Shown here in pieces: positions 7,573 through 15,313 of a DNA stretch of 64,000 nucleotides. The stretch covers positions 120,250 to 184,249 of the forward strand of contig JAHFNH010000002.1 in assembly GCA_023267435.1 (NCBI GenBank), given 5' to 3'. Origin of the DNA: Candidatus Nomurabacteria bacterium (GTDB lineage Bacteria > Patescibacteria > Paceibacteria > UBA9973). Positions within the stretch are counted from its first letter, which is position 1. Each line of letters opens with the position of its first letter. The translations under genes and the position numbers were made by a program. A model generated the notes under the pieces. It ran no database searches. It saw only the letters and a list, made by a program, of their open reading frames with translations, and had not been told where the DNA came from.

Positions 7573-8307
7573 TTAAGAGACAAATAATACTGCGCGGATT
7601 TCGTTTACTTTTTTCATAAATTCCATTTCATGATCCCTGCGCGGATGAGCTATGGATATAGGTATTTCTTTCAATATTTTTCCGCCAGCGACTACTATCA
7701 CCCTATCTGCCAATGAGACAGCTTCTTCTACCTGGTGAGTCACCATAAGAACAGTGATATTCATTTCTTTACATATTTGAATCAGATCATCATGAAGTTC
7801 GGCTGATGTCTTTTCATCAAGAGAAGAAAACGGTTCATCTAAAAGAAGTAATTCTGGTTTTACAGCTAATGCGCGCGCAATACCCACACGCTGACGCTGT
7901 CCGCCTGATAAATTTCTAGGATACTTATCAGCAAAATCTTTCAACTTCATCATTGTTAAATATTTATCAACTTCTTCTTTTATTCTTTCACCTGAAAGTC
8001 CTGACGCTTCCAGTGCAATAGCAATATTGTCAGACACTGTCCTCCATGGCAAAAGCGCTCCATTTTGAAAAACCATAGAAAAATTGCAATCACACGAAAC
8101 AGAACCAGCTGATTTATTTTCAATACCAGCAGCTATTTTAAGTATTGTTGATTTGCTGGAACCAGAAGGTCCGACGATGCAGACAAATTCATTTTTAGAA
8201 ATTGAAAATGTGACATCACAAAGCTGAGCGACAGAATCATTGTCATAAGTTTTGAAAATCTTTTTGAATTCCAGTATTTTTTTATTCGAATCTAAATTTT
8301 TGTGCAT
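7573..8307 (-). CDS. ABC transporter ATPase, SsuB/TauB-like
   Basis: 244 residues with Walker A GPSGSSKST, Q-loop VFQNGALLPW, signature LSGGQRQRVGIA, Walker B LLLLDEP and switch histidine VTHQVEEA. The family imports nitrate, sulfonate, taurine or related compounds. Walker A reads GSSKS where GSGKS is usual, a tolerated change. It overlaps the permease gene by 26 bases, so the two are translationally coupled. No substrate-binding protein gene is adjacent, which leaves substrate and even direction uncertain. Confidence 0.9.
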   Translation of the reverse strand: MHKNLDSNKKILEFKKIFKTYDNDSVAQLCDVTFSISKNEFVCIVGPSGSSKSTILKIAAGIENKSAGSVSCDCNFSMVFQNGALLPWRTVSDNIAIALEASGLSGERIKEEVDKYLTMMKLKDFADKYPRNLSGGQRQRVGIARALAVKPELLLLDEPFSSLDEKTSAELHDDLIQICKEMNITVLMVTHQVEEAVSLADRVIVVAGGKILKEIPISIAHPRRDHEMEFMKKVNEIRAVLFVS

Positions 8308-9106
8308 AATTAAGCAAATTTTGCCATATAAAAATATTAATAATAGCTATAAAAATAATCATAACGGTAACAGCAGCAAGAAATATATATGTATTGCCGT
8401 CAGTGATTGCTTTTACAAGTTCACTACCTATACCCGGAAGATCTCTGACTGTCGAACCGACTGGTAAATAAGTATGCAGAACTTCAGCCACAATGGCTAT
8501 GTTCCAACTTTGAGACCAAGCTAAAATAGATGCAGTCACGAGCTGTGGCGTAATGGCAGGAATAATAATGTGCCGTATATATTGATATTTTGAAAAATTA
8601 AAAACTTTTGACATAGATAATATTTCTCTCGGAATAATTTTTAAACCTCCAATGAGAGAGAACGTCATCATCCAAAGCATCGTAAAGAAAAATACGACAA
8701 TAGCTGCGAGATTAAATAAACCAAATTGCACAAAAAGAAAAACCAAAATCGGGAAAAATGCCAAAATTGGAACAGATTGCAAAATATCTATTATCGGAAG
8801 TAAAACTTTTTCCGTGCGTGGACTTCGAACAGTAAAAATGGCTAGAGTGACTGAAAAAATAACAGCAAAAATGTAAGCAATAATAATACGTCCAAATGTC
8901 TGCACTGCTGCTGCTAAAATGCCGAGCATTGGTATTTCGCGTGCTTCCTCTTTGAATTCATGACCGCCTCCAGTGAGAGCCACCACGACAGCGAAAAAAG
9001 CAATAAGAACAGTCGGTATTAATATCGATAAATATAAAAGCTTGCCCGTCGGCAAAGAATATAATCCCCTTATGCTTTCACCTAATTTTTTAATCTTTTG
9101 ATACAT
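8282..9106 (-). CDS. ABC transporter permease, SsuC/TauC-like
   Basis: 274 residues with about six membrane helices and the binding-protein-dependent transport (BPD) permease signature: IIAYIFAVIFSVTLAI, then MSKVFNFSKYQYIRHIIIPAITPQLVTASILAWSQSW, which contains the coupling helix EAA-like loop. Partner of the ATPase at 7573-8307. First gene of a three-gene reverse operon that also contains the HEAT/kinase-like protein. I see no obvious promoter with consensus -35 in the 28 bases before it. Confidence 0.85.
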   Translation of the reverse strand: MYQKIKKLGESIRGLYSLPTGKLLYLSILIPTVLIAFFAVVVALTGGGHEFKEEAREIPMLGILAAAVQTFGRIIIAYIFAVIFSVTLAIFTVRSPRTEKVLLPIIDILQSVPILAFFPILVFLFVQFGLFNLAAIVVFFFTMLWMMTFSLIGGLKIIPREILSMSKVFNFSKYQYIRHIIIPAITPQLVTASILAWSQSWNIAIVAEVLHTYLPVGSTVRDLPGIGSELVKAITDGNTYIFLAAVTVMIIFIAIINIFIWQNLLNYAQKFRFE

Positions 9107-9134
9107 GACTTTTCCAACAAAGTAATTACACTAA

Positions 9135-10457
9135 TTATTCTTTTGATATCCACTCTGCATCCTGGCGGACTAATAGATTTTCTTTATTCTTCTGGTCTAA
9201 GAGCACTGCTTCGACAGTACGTTCCATACGCATCCCCTGAGAGCCTTTTATTAGTACTAAATCACCTGGTTGTACAAAGACTTTAAGAAACTCTCCAGCT
9301 TCACGCGAATTTAAAAGTTCAAAAATATTTTTTGGATTCATTTCAGCTGAAAGTGCACCTTCTTTAATAGCTTGCGCTCTGGGTCCGACAACAACAAGAA
9401 CTTCAGCATTTTCTTTGGCAATTCTTCCAATATTTTTATGAGCTTCTTCTGTATGCTTGCCAAGTTCCAACATATCACCCAAGACAGCGACTTTCCTGCC
9501 TGTTGTCTCGCCCACACTGACAGGCTTCACTTCTCCTAAAGTTTTCAAAGCAGACTCGCAAGCAAAAGGAGATGAATTGTAAGTGTCATCGATAATCATA
9601 GAATTATTTATGCCTTTCAAAAGACGCATTCTACCCGGAGGAACGTCGTAATTTTTTAATGCATTAATCGCATTGATGATATTAAATTTCAAACCAAAAG
9701 AAAGTGCCAATGATGCGAGTGAAGCATAAACATGATTTCTTCCGAATACTCCCGCAATAATAACCGGCAAACTTTTTCCTTCTTTATCTACTCTGAAAAT
9801 TATTCCTTGAGGTTCTCCTGATTGTGTAGAATCATTATAAAAAATAGTATCTGCAGAACCCATCACATCAGCGCCTTCTTTGAATCCATAAGTTATGACG
9901 CGATTCTTGCTTTTAATTTTCATTTCCAATACAGCCTCATCATCAGCATTCAACACTAGAAGACCGTCTTTTTTCAAAGTTTTAATAAGCTGACTTTTTT
10001 CATCTATTAAATGTTCGCGTGATTTGAAAAATTCAATATGCACAGGAGTCTCTCCTATCGCTGTGATGATAACCGCATCAGTTTTTAACCAAGAAGCAGT
10101 CTGTTTCATATCACCCGGCTTGCCTATGCCGACTTCGAGCACAAGCCACTTTGGATATTTATGCGGAGCAATGATAAGCCACAAACCTTTTAAAATATTT
10201 TGTAACCAGACATAAGGATTATTCCAACCATTCGGACATCCTAAAATAGTAAGGGGTAAACCGATCTCGCTATTATAACTTTTTTCACTCTTGCGTACAT
10301 GTGAAATTCCAGAAAGCACAGCGTATACCGCGTCTTTAGTGGAAGTCTTGCCGACTGAACCGGTAATAGCCACAACTTTCGGTTTGTATTTCCAAAGAAC
10401 CAGTCGTGATTCTATTTTTAATATGTTAGCTATTATTTTTTTAAAAGTTGTTTTCAT
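9135..10457 (-). CDS. murF: UDP-MurNAc-tripeptide:D-Ala-D-Ala ligase MurF
   Basis: 440-residue Mur ligase. ATP site ITGSVGKTSTKDA at about residues 31-43; middle domain LVLEVGIGKPGDM, GLLVLNADDE and HVYASLASLALSFG; C-terminal domain IDDTYNSSPFACESALKTL and AVLGDMLELG, which are MurF hallmarks. It adds D-Ala-D-Ala to the UDP-MurNAc-tripeptide in the cytosol. Last gene of the mraZ-rsmH-ftsL-ftsI-murF cluster; 60 bases separate it from ftsI and contain a repeat unit (10461-10494) also found before 59820. Confidence 0.95.
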   Translation of the reverse strand: MKTTFKKIIANILKIESRLVLWKYKPKVVAITGSVGKTSTKDAVYAVLSGISHVRKSEKSYNSEIGLPLTILGCPNGWNNPYVWLQNILKGLWLIIAPHKYPKWLVLEVGIGKPGDMKQTASWLKTDAVIITAIGETPVHIEFFKSREHLIDEKSQLIKTLKKDGLLVLNADDEAVLEMKIKSKNRVITYGFKEGADVMGSADTIFYNDSTQSGEPQGIIFRVDKEGKSLPVIIAGVFGRNHVYASLASLALSFGLKFNIINAINALKNYDVPPGRMRLLKGINNSMIIDDTYNSSPFACESALKTLGEVKPVSVGETTGRKVAVLGDMLELGKHTEEAHKNIGRIAKENAEVLVVVGPRAQAIKEGALSAEMNPKNIFELLNSREAGEFLKVFVQPGDLVLIKGSQGMRMERTVEAVLLDQKNKENLLVRQDAEWISKE

Positions 10458-10460
10458 TAT

Positions 10461-10519
10461 TTTGTTTATGGCCTAGCCATGAATTTGCTAATTCATATCG
10501 GGTATAAATTTGCTAATTC
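10461..10519 (-). repeat. Repeated leader element before murF
   Basis: On the minus strand GAATTAGCAAATTC (hairpin) is followed by TGGCTAGGCCATAAACAAA and, a few bases later, the murF ATG. The same block, differing at two bases, precedes the ATG at 59820. A second GAATTAGCAAATT copy (10507-10519) overlaps the ftsI stop. Confidence 0.75.
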
Positions 10520-12233
10520 ACCTATCAGGTGGAATTTCATAATAATTTATCAAAAATTTAGAGAGATCTAAAAACGGATCAGACCAAGTTTGAAACGCGT
10601 AAGGCACTCCTTTAGGATTTACTGCATAAAGAAAAACTATAAATTTCGGATCATACGCTGGAAAATATGAGAAGAAAGAATGCGTATGCCTATCTTCATA
10701 ATATCCTCCACCACCTTCTTTCGCAACTTGCGCGGTACCTGTCTTTGATGCGATAGAATAATGTTCTAGATTGGTAATTTTATTTTTCATATAAGCATCC
10801 ATAACATTCACAAGCATTCGAGTTATCTCTTCGGAAGTTTTTCCAGAAATTTTTGTAGGCTTGGTAGGATACGATAAAACTTTTTCCGTACCATCGTCAT
10901 ACTTTATAGCTTTTACAATATGCGGAGTAACTAGATTGCCACCATTTGAAAGAGAAGCCAATGCACGAATCATTTCCATTGGAGTAAAAGAAACACCCTG
11001 TCCGAAAGAAGCATTTGCATTCTCAAGATCTCTAGGGCTTTTCAAAAAATTAGAAACTAAACCGCTTGTTTCATTTGGTAAATCAATTCCTGTTTTTTCT
11101 TTGACGCCATAAGACAACATATAATCATGTAAATTTTGTTTGCCTAAATGCTGATAAACAAAAACCATTCCAGTATTTAATGATTGATTTAAAACTTCCT
11201 GCATTGAAATACCGTTTCCACGTCCCTTTTTATCAAAGTTATTTATTTGCTTTTTATCTATAATTACAAAACCCCTATCATTGTATTTAGTATCAGCAGT
11301 CACTACGCCAGTATCAAGACCGGCTGCCATAACCAAAGGCTTCACAACCGATCCAAATTCAAGAACATGTTCGATTAATGGATTCGCGAAAATTGACGCA
11401 TCTGTTTCTTGAGAAAAATTATTTGGATTAAAATCCGGCTTAGCACTAAGCGCATAAATAGAACCGTCTTTAGGATTCATAATTATCCCGCCGACAGCAT
11501 CGACGTTTTCTTTCTCTTTCACCTCAGATAATTTTTTTTCTAAAAATCCTTGCACTGCCGGCTCTATTGTCGTCACTACATCTCCGCCTGGTTTTGATTT
11601 TTTAAATAGTGTTTCGTTTATATTGGAAAAAACTTCTGCAAAAAAATTAACATAAGGATTGTCTACATCTCGAGAGAGTTCTGAATTGTATTGCCTTTCT
11701 ATGCCATAACGCCCGCTAAATTCATTACCTTTGTATCCAACAATACCAAGTGTGTGTGAAGCAAGTGTATCCCCCGGATAAAAACGCCATTTTTCTTTGT
11801 ATACGGAAACGCCAGAAATCTTTTCGGCTGAAATGGCATCAGCCTGTTCTTTTGAAAGACGATCTGCAATCTCTTCATAAGGATCATCTTTCTTAGAAGC
11901 TTTAGCAACAAATGAACCATGATCAAGGGTTATTTTTCCTGCTAATTTCTGATAAACATTTTCTACATTAACAATTTTGTTTGGAGTGATAGCTAATTTA
12001 AATCCGGTAGTTTGCGTCGCAGCAGAAACGAGCTGTCCATCCTTGCGTTCAAAAAAAATAGTTCTGCGTTCGAAAATATCAGATGATGGCGTGGCGTACT
12101 GCCTATCTGCACGCTCTGAATAAGAATTTTTATGAACCACTTGCACCAAAAAAAGCTTTCCTATTAAAATCAAAGCAAGAACTAGTAACCCTAGAGAGAC
12201 GATTCTTGTTCGAGAAAGAAAACTATAAGTCAT
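10518..12233 (-). CDS. ftsI: Penicillin-binding protein 2/3 (FtsI-type transpeptidase)
   Basis: About 571 residues. An N-terminal membrane anchor (IVSLGLLVLALILIGKLFLVQV), a PBP dimerisation region, then a transpeptidase domain with SVVK (SxxK, near residue 293), SLN (SxN, near 350) and KTGTAQ (near 495). It cross-links septal peptidoglycan. I prefer ATG at 12233 (MTYSFLSRT); a TTG three codons upstream is the alternative. Overlaps the ftsL-like gene by 11 bases. The TGA stop lies in a repeat element and is followed by a small CACCT/AGGTG hairpin. The position between ftsL and murF supports a division-specific role. Confidence 0.93.
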   Translation of the reverse strand: MTYSFLSRTRIVSLGLLVLALILIGKLFLVQVVHKNSYSERADRQYATPSSDIFERRTIFFERKDGQLVSAATQTTGFKLAITPNKIVNVENVYQKLAGKITLDHGSFVAKASKKDDPYEEIADRLSKEQADAISAEKISGVSVYKEKWRFYPGDTLASHTLGIVGYKGNEFSGRYGIERQYNSELSRDVDNPYVNFFAEVFSNINETLFKKSKPGGDVVTTIEPAVQGFLEKKLSEVKEKENVDAVGGIIMNPKDGSIYALSAKPDFNPNNFSQETDASIFANPLIEHVLEFGSVVKPLVMAAGLDTGVVTADTKYNDRGFVIIDKKQINNFDKKGRGNGISMQEVLNQSLNTGMVFVYQHLGKQNLHDYMLSYGVKEKTGIDLPNETSGLVSNFLKSPRDLENANASFGQGVSFTPMEMIRALASLSNGGNLVTPHIVKAIKYDDGTEKVLSYPTKPTKISGKTSEEITRMLVNVMDAYMKNKITNLEHYSIASKTGTAQVAKEGGGGYYEDRHTHSFFSYFPAYDPKFIVFLYAVNPKGVPYAFQTWSDPFLDLSKFLINYYEIPPDR

Positions 12234-12573
12234 TTTTTGCAAGTTTTATACTGCCAAGATATTCACGAGTTGCGTATTTTGTTTTCGTTTCTTGGAAACC
12301 CATCGATTTTGCAAGATTAAGATCAACTTTATTTGAGACAGAAAGATATTGCAACTCCAAATCTTGAACTTGATTTGAAAGAGTGTTAGCCTCAGCTTCA
12401 AGACTTTTTCGTTCTACAATATTAAAAACCATATTCGCTAAGAAGAAAACGTAGCAAGCTGCAAGTGCAACTAAAAACCAAAGCACAATATTTAATACCT
12501 GCCTTTCTAGGTTATTGTTTGCGATGTTTATGCTCATCGTATGCATCTTTGGTTTTATGGACATTGTTCTCAT
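12223..12573 (-). CDS. ftsL: FtsL-like cell-division protein
   Basis: 116 residues with a single transmembrane helix (VLWFLVALAACYVFFLAN, about 32-49) followed by a coiled coil (VERKSLEAEANTLSNQVQDLELQYL). Small bitopic coiled-coil protein placed between rsmH and ftsI, the classic FtsL position; sequence similarity alone is too weak for this family. It would form a complex with the FtsB-like protein (candidate at 35072-35446). Several Met codons near the N-terminus leave the start uncertain. Confidence 0.75.
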   Translation of the reverse strand: MRTMSIKPKMHTMSINIANNNLERQVLNIVLWFLVALAACYVFFLANMVFNIVERKSLEAEANTLSNQVQDLELQYLSVSNKVDLNLAKSMGFQETKTKYATREYLGSIKLAKNDL

Positions 12574-12578
12574 AATTT

Positions 12579-13475
12579 TTATAATTTTTCTAAAATTCTT
12601 AATTTTGCACTTCTTGCTCTTGGATTATTTTTAATTTCTGCATCTCCAGAGACAATCGGCTTTTTATTTATTAATTTCGCTTCATCATTCTTTTCTTTCT
12701 CTTTAAAAAACTTTTTAACAATTCTATCTTCTAAACTATGGAATGAAATGACTGACATCCTGCCTTCTTTTTTTAAAACACTGAAACCTTTCTCTAAACC
12801 TTTCTCTAACGCACCTAATTCATCATTCACTGCTATCCGTATTGCCTGAAAACTCCTCGTAGCAAAATGTAATCTTCCCTTTCGATATGCAGCTGGAACA
12901 GAATCACTGATAATCTTTACTAATTCAAAGGTCGTCTCAATCTTTTTAATTTTTCTAGCTTCGCATATTGCTTTAGCAATTCTTCTAGAAAATCTCTCTT
13001 CGCCGTAACCGTATATAACATTTGCGAGATTCTCTTCGCTCCAAGTATTTACCACATCCATGGCGGTTAAATCTTCTGGAAGCGGATTTTCTTTCATCGT
13101 CATGAGCAATGGCTCGTTTTTCATGAAAGAAAATCCTCGTCCGGAATTATCTAACTGGTCTGAACTCAATCCTATATCTAATATGATTCCATCAACTTCT
13201 TTTATCTCTTCAGTCTCTAAGGCTTTATCTAATTCTCTGAAATTAACATTGTGAAAAGAAACTTTGCAGTCCACATTTTCAAACTTACTCTTTGCTTTTT
13301 CCCAAGCACTCTTGTCTTGATCGATGGCAATGATTTTCACTCCAGGAAATTTTTTACAAACTTCCGCACTGTGTCCTCCGCCACCAAATGTGCCATCTAG
13401 CACAATCGACTTTGAATTCAAATTCAAACCCTCTATTGTTTCATTTAAAAGAACTGTCTTGTGAACGCTCTCCAT
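12579..13475 (-). CDS. rsmH: 16S rRNA (cytosine-1402-N4)-methyltransferase RsmH
   Basis: 298 residues starting MESVHKTVLLNETIEGL, the usual RsmH opening, with SAM motif LDGTFGGGGHS and IIAIDQDKSA, LDIGLSSDQLDNSGRGFSF, and the C-terminal VISFHSLEDRIVK and NPRARSAKLR. It methylates C1402 of 16S rRNA. The ATG at 13475 sits one base after the mraZ stop, which decides the start (a GTG 18 bases upstream would overlap mraZ). Confidence 0.97.
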   Translation of the reverse strand: MESVHKTVLLNETIEGLNLNSKSIVLDGTFGGGGHSAEVCKKFPGVKIIAIDQDKSAWEKAKSKFENVDCKVSFHNVNFRELDKALETEEIKEVDGIILDIGLSSDQLDNSGRGFSFMKNEPLLMTMKENPLPEDLTAMDVVNTWSEENLANVIYGYGEERFSRRIAKAICEARKIKKIETTFELVKIISDSVPAAYRKGRLHFATRSFQAIRIAVNDELGALEKGLEKGFSVLKKEGRMSVISFHSLEDRIVKKFFKEKEKNDEAKLINKKPIVSGDAEIKNNPRARSAKLRILEKL

Positions 13476-13476
13476 C

Positions 13477-13911
13477 TTATAAAACTCCCGCACTGCTTAA
13501 CTTTTCTGCTAATTGATCCGCTTGTTTTTCAACAACCTGTCGATAATCTGACCATGCTTTTTCATTCCACACTTCCACTCGATTCTTTACTCCGATCAAT
13601 GCCGCCTTGCCGTCTAATCCAACTCTGGCCTTTAAAAAATCTGGAATAAGTATTCTACCGATTGAATCTACATCTATCTCTGTCGCTCCTCCGAACATGT
13701 AACGATTCAAACCTCTGCTGTCTGACTGCAAGAAAGATGGCGTAGAAAGCTGTTCTGAAATTTTTATCCATTCCTTGCTGGTAAAAATAAATAAACAATT
13801 ATCGAAACCGGGAGTGATGACTATTTTCTTACCCATTTCTTTGCGAAATTTAGAAGGTAATGAAATTCTATTTTTATCATCTATTGTATGTATATATTCG
13901 CCGATTAACAT
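13477..13911 (-). CDS. mraZ: Transcriptional regulator MraZ
   Basis: 144 residues, two SpoVT-AbrB-type MraZ repeats: MLIGEYIHTIDDKNRISLPSKF (1-22) and ATEIDVDSIGRILIPDFL (about 75-92), each with the D-x-x-(N/G)-R core. First gene of the dcw cluster. MraZ binds GTGGG repeats at its own promoter in other bacteria; four such boxes are present at 13936-13981, so autoregulation is likely here. Confidence 0.97.
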   Translation of the reverse strand: MLIGEYIHTIDDKNRISLPSKFRKEMGKKIVITPGFDNCLFIFTSKEWIKISEQLSTPSFLQSDSRGLNRYMFGGATEIDVDSIGRILIPDFLKARVGLDGKAALIGVKNRVEVWNEKAWSDYRQVVEKQADQLAEKLSSAGVL

Positions 13912-13935
13912 AATTTTTTATTCATTTATTTTTAT

Positions 13936-13988
13936 CCCACTCTTTCCCACTTACTACACATTATAAACCACTATCCCCCACAATGCCA
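13936..13988 (-). promoter_or_regulatory. mraZ promoter with MraZ-box array
   Basis: On the minus strand: -35-like TTGGCA (13988-13983 region), 18-base spacer, -10 TATAAT (13965-13960). GTGGG/GTGGT boxes at 13977-13981, 13967-13971, 13946-13950 and 13936-13940 are spaced 10, 21 and 10 bases, i.e. on one helix face, two in the spacer and two downstream of the -10. This is the arrangement expected for a MraZ-repressed promoter. Confidence 0.8.
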
Positions 13989-14033
13989 AAGTCTTTACTG
14001 TGGATAACTAAAAACAACATTTCCATCTTTATG

Positions 14034-14061
14034 TTGCAATTTAAGTTTTTTATTGTATTAT
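14034..14061 (+). promoter_or_regulatory. Promoter of the 14112-14549 gene
   Basis: TTGCAA (14034-14039), a 16-base spacer and TATTAT (14056-14061); A-rich leader of about 45 bases. Confidence 0.5.
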
Positions 14062-14111
14062 GAGACTTAGACAAATAAATTCTTCACAAACCTATAAAAA
14101 CATATAGAAAA

Positions 14112-14549
14112 ATGGAAACAGCCCAGACACAAACAGACAAAGGTATTAGACTATATCTTTGCAACATAAACTTGTTCATAGCAGAACATTTAGGTTGTAC
14201 AATTCCAGGTAATAAATATTACAGAAAACCTGACGGAGAATTACGTTCAATGATTCCTCCAGCTGAATTTGATCACATGAAATATAATCACCCCAATTTG
14301 AATAAAAACACTGAACTTTGGGGGAAAGGTAAAGTGCTTTTCTCTGCCGGTGAAACACCTGAACCATTTTTTGAAATGCCATTAGTAGACGAAGTTGTTG
14401 ATTTAGATGATATAAAAATATCTGACATAATCATAGCAGTGTGGGGTTTCCTTATGGACGAAGGAAGAATGTTTTTCAAATTAAAAAGTGACAATGTCGC
14501 TCTTGAAATTGATTACAAAAATCAAAAAATTCTTCTGTATGAATTATAA
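14112..14549 (+). CDS. Unknown protein, 145 aa
   Basis: Not recognised. Soluble, no signal or membrane helix. Visible features are a first half with two cysteines and a long polar stretch (YYRKPDGELRSMIPPAEFDHMKYNH), then a helical/beta C-terminal part ending in EIDYKNQKILLYEL, a typical beta-strand finish. Monocistronic with an A-rich, SD-less leader (CTATAAAAACATATAGAAAA before ATG), as for the other accessory genes of this window, and a terminator about 110 bases downstream. Confidence 0.65.
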   Translation: METAQTQTDKGIRLYLCNINLFIAEHLGCTIPGNKYYRKPDGELRSMIPPAEFDHMKYNHPNLNKNTELWGKGKVLFSAGETPEPFFEMPLVDEVVDLDDIKISDIIIAVWGFLMDEGRMFFKLKSDNVALEIDYKNQKILLYEL

Positions 14550-14660
14550 AATTTCATGGTAGTTATATCGGTCTACCCAATAAACAAAATCGAGAGAAGA
14601 AATAAATATTTTTTTATTTAATATCTTCGAGTACCTACCTTAGGGTACTTTTAAAATTAA

Positions 14661-14688
14661 AGGAGTACCGATGGTGCTCCTTTTTTTA
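14661..14688 (+). terminator. Terminator downstream of the 14112-14549 gene
   Basis: GGAGTACC-GAT-GGTGCTCC stem with T-run of seven. Confidence 0.8.
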
Positions 14689-14701
14689 TTTCTTTTTATA
14701 T

Positions 14702-15047
14702 TTTAATAATAAAAAAAACGCCCTCACATATGTGACGACGCTTTTGCGTTTTTCTCAATCTTTTGATTGATTAAAACTATGATGGAGGAAATGAAAATCG
14801 CTTTAGTCCTTATCTTTGGGAGTTGCTCAAGAGCAATCTTATATGATGAAGGACGGGATTCCATTCGATTTTTACTGGCTTTATTTTTGTCGTAGATTGG
14901 CTAACCTTTGACTAAAATAGTTTTGAATATCGTTTGCTTTTTAAGGCAATGATGAGACATTACTACTCTCTCGTTTGATAAACTTGCGTTTTTCTTAGAA
15001 AGAACCAATATTTTAAAGAACTATATCCTATGTCTTTTTTAGGGACA
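14702..15047. other. Gene-poor stretch, possible untranslated transcript
   Basis: About 350 bases without a credible gene. At 14702-14755 a TCACATATGTGA palindrome flanked by A/T runs and a CGCAAAAGCG hairpin could end transcription in either direction, in particular a minus-strand transcript starting at the promoter 15241-15268. I find no tmRNA, RNase P or SRP RNA signature on either strand. Frames on the minus strand are short and interrupted, so it may be decayed coding sequence or a non-coding transcript. Confidence 0.4.
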
Positions 15048-15221
15048 TTATTTATTTGATTGATCTCTGTTGCCAGATAAAACCAAATTTTTTCGGAAGA
15101 AACTTGTCTTGTTTATGTTTATTTGTTTAGCTTTCGCTTCACATTTAGAACATAGAACAAGATTACGAAACCCTGACGAATCTTTTGATTTGGAGTCACT
15201 CCTTTTGGGAGGCTTTGACAT
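15048..15221 (-). CDS. Possible small protein, 57 aa
   Basis: A short frame from ATG at 15221, about 13 bases after a predicted transcription start (promoter 15241-15268). The product is basic (MSKPPKRSDSKSKDSSGFRN) and contains one CSKC pair (CxxC, with LVL before it) that could bind metal. No family recognised. It would be discounted as a chance frame without the well-placed promoter. Its 3' end runs in the gene-poor stretch, and a different frame stays open for about 30 codons past its stop, so a frameshifted longer gene is possible. Confidence 0.3.
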   Translation of the reverse strand: MSKPPKRSDSKSKDSSGFRNLVLCSKCEAKAKQININKTSFFRKNLVLSGNRDQSNK

Positions 15222-15240
15222 CAATTAACTCGTATTAAAG

Positions 15241-15268
15241 ATACTACTCAAAAATAAAATTCCGTCAA
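15241..15268 (-). promoter_or_regulatory. Minus-strand promoter in the 14.7-15.3 kb gap
   Basis: TTGACG (15268-15263), a 16-base spacer and TAGTAT (15246-15241) on the minus strand. Confidence 0.5.
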
Positions 15269-15313
15269 TTGTGGAAAAGTATTCCGCAACAAAATTATAT
15301 TTTTTGTCAAAAA

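Noticed and set aside
14700..15300. tmRNA, RNase P RNA or SRP RNA in the 14.7-15.3 kb gap
   Set aside because: No conserved core (tag frame with tRNA-like ends, GAGGAAAGTCC-type P4, or SRP Alu/S motifs) on either strand.
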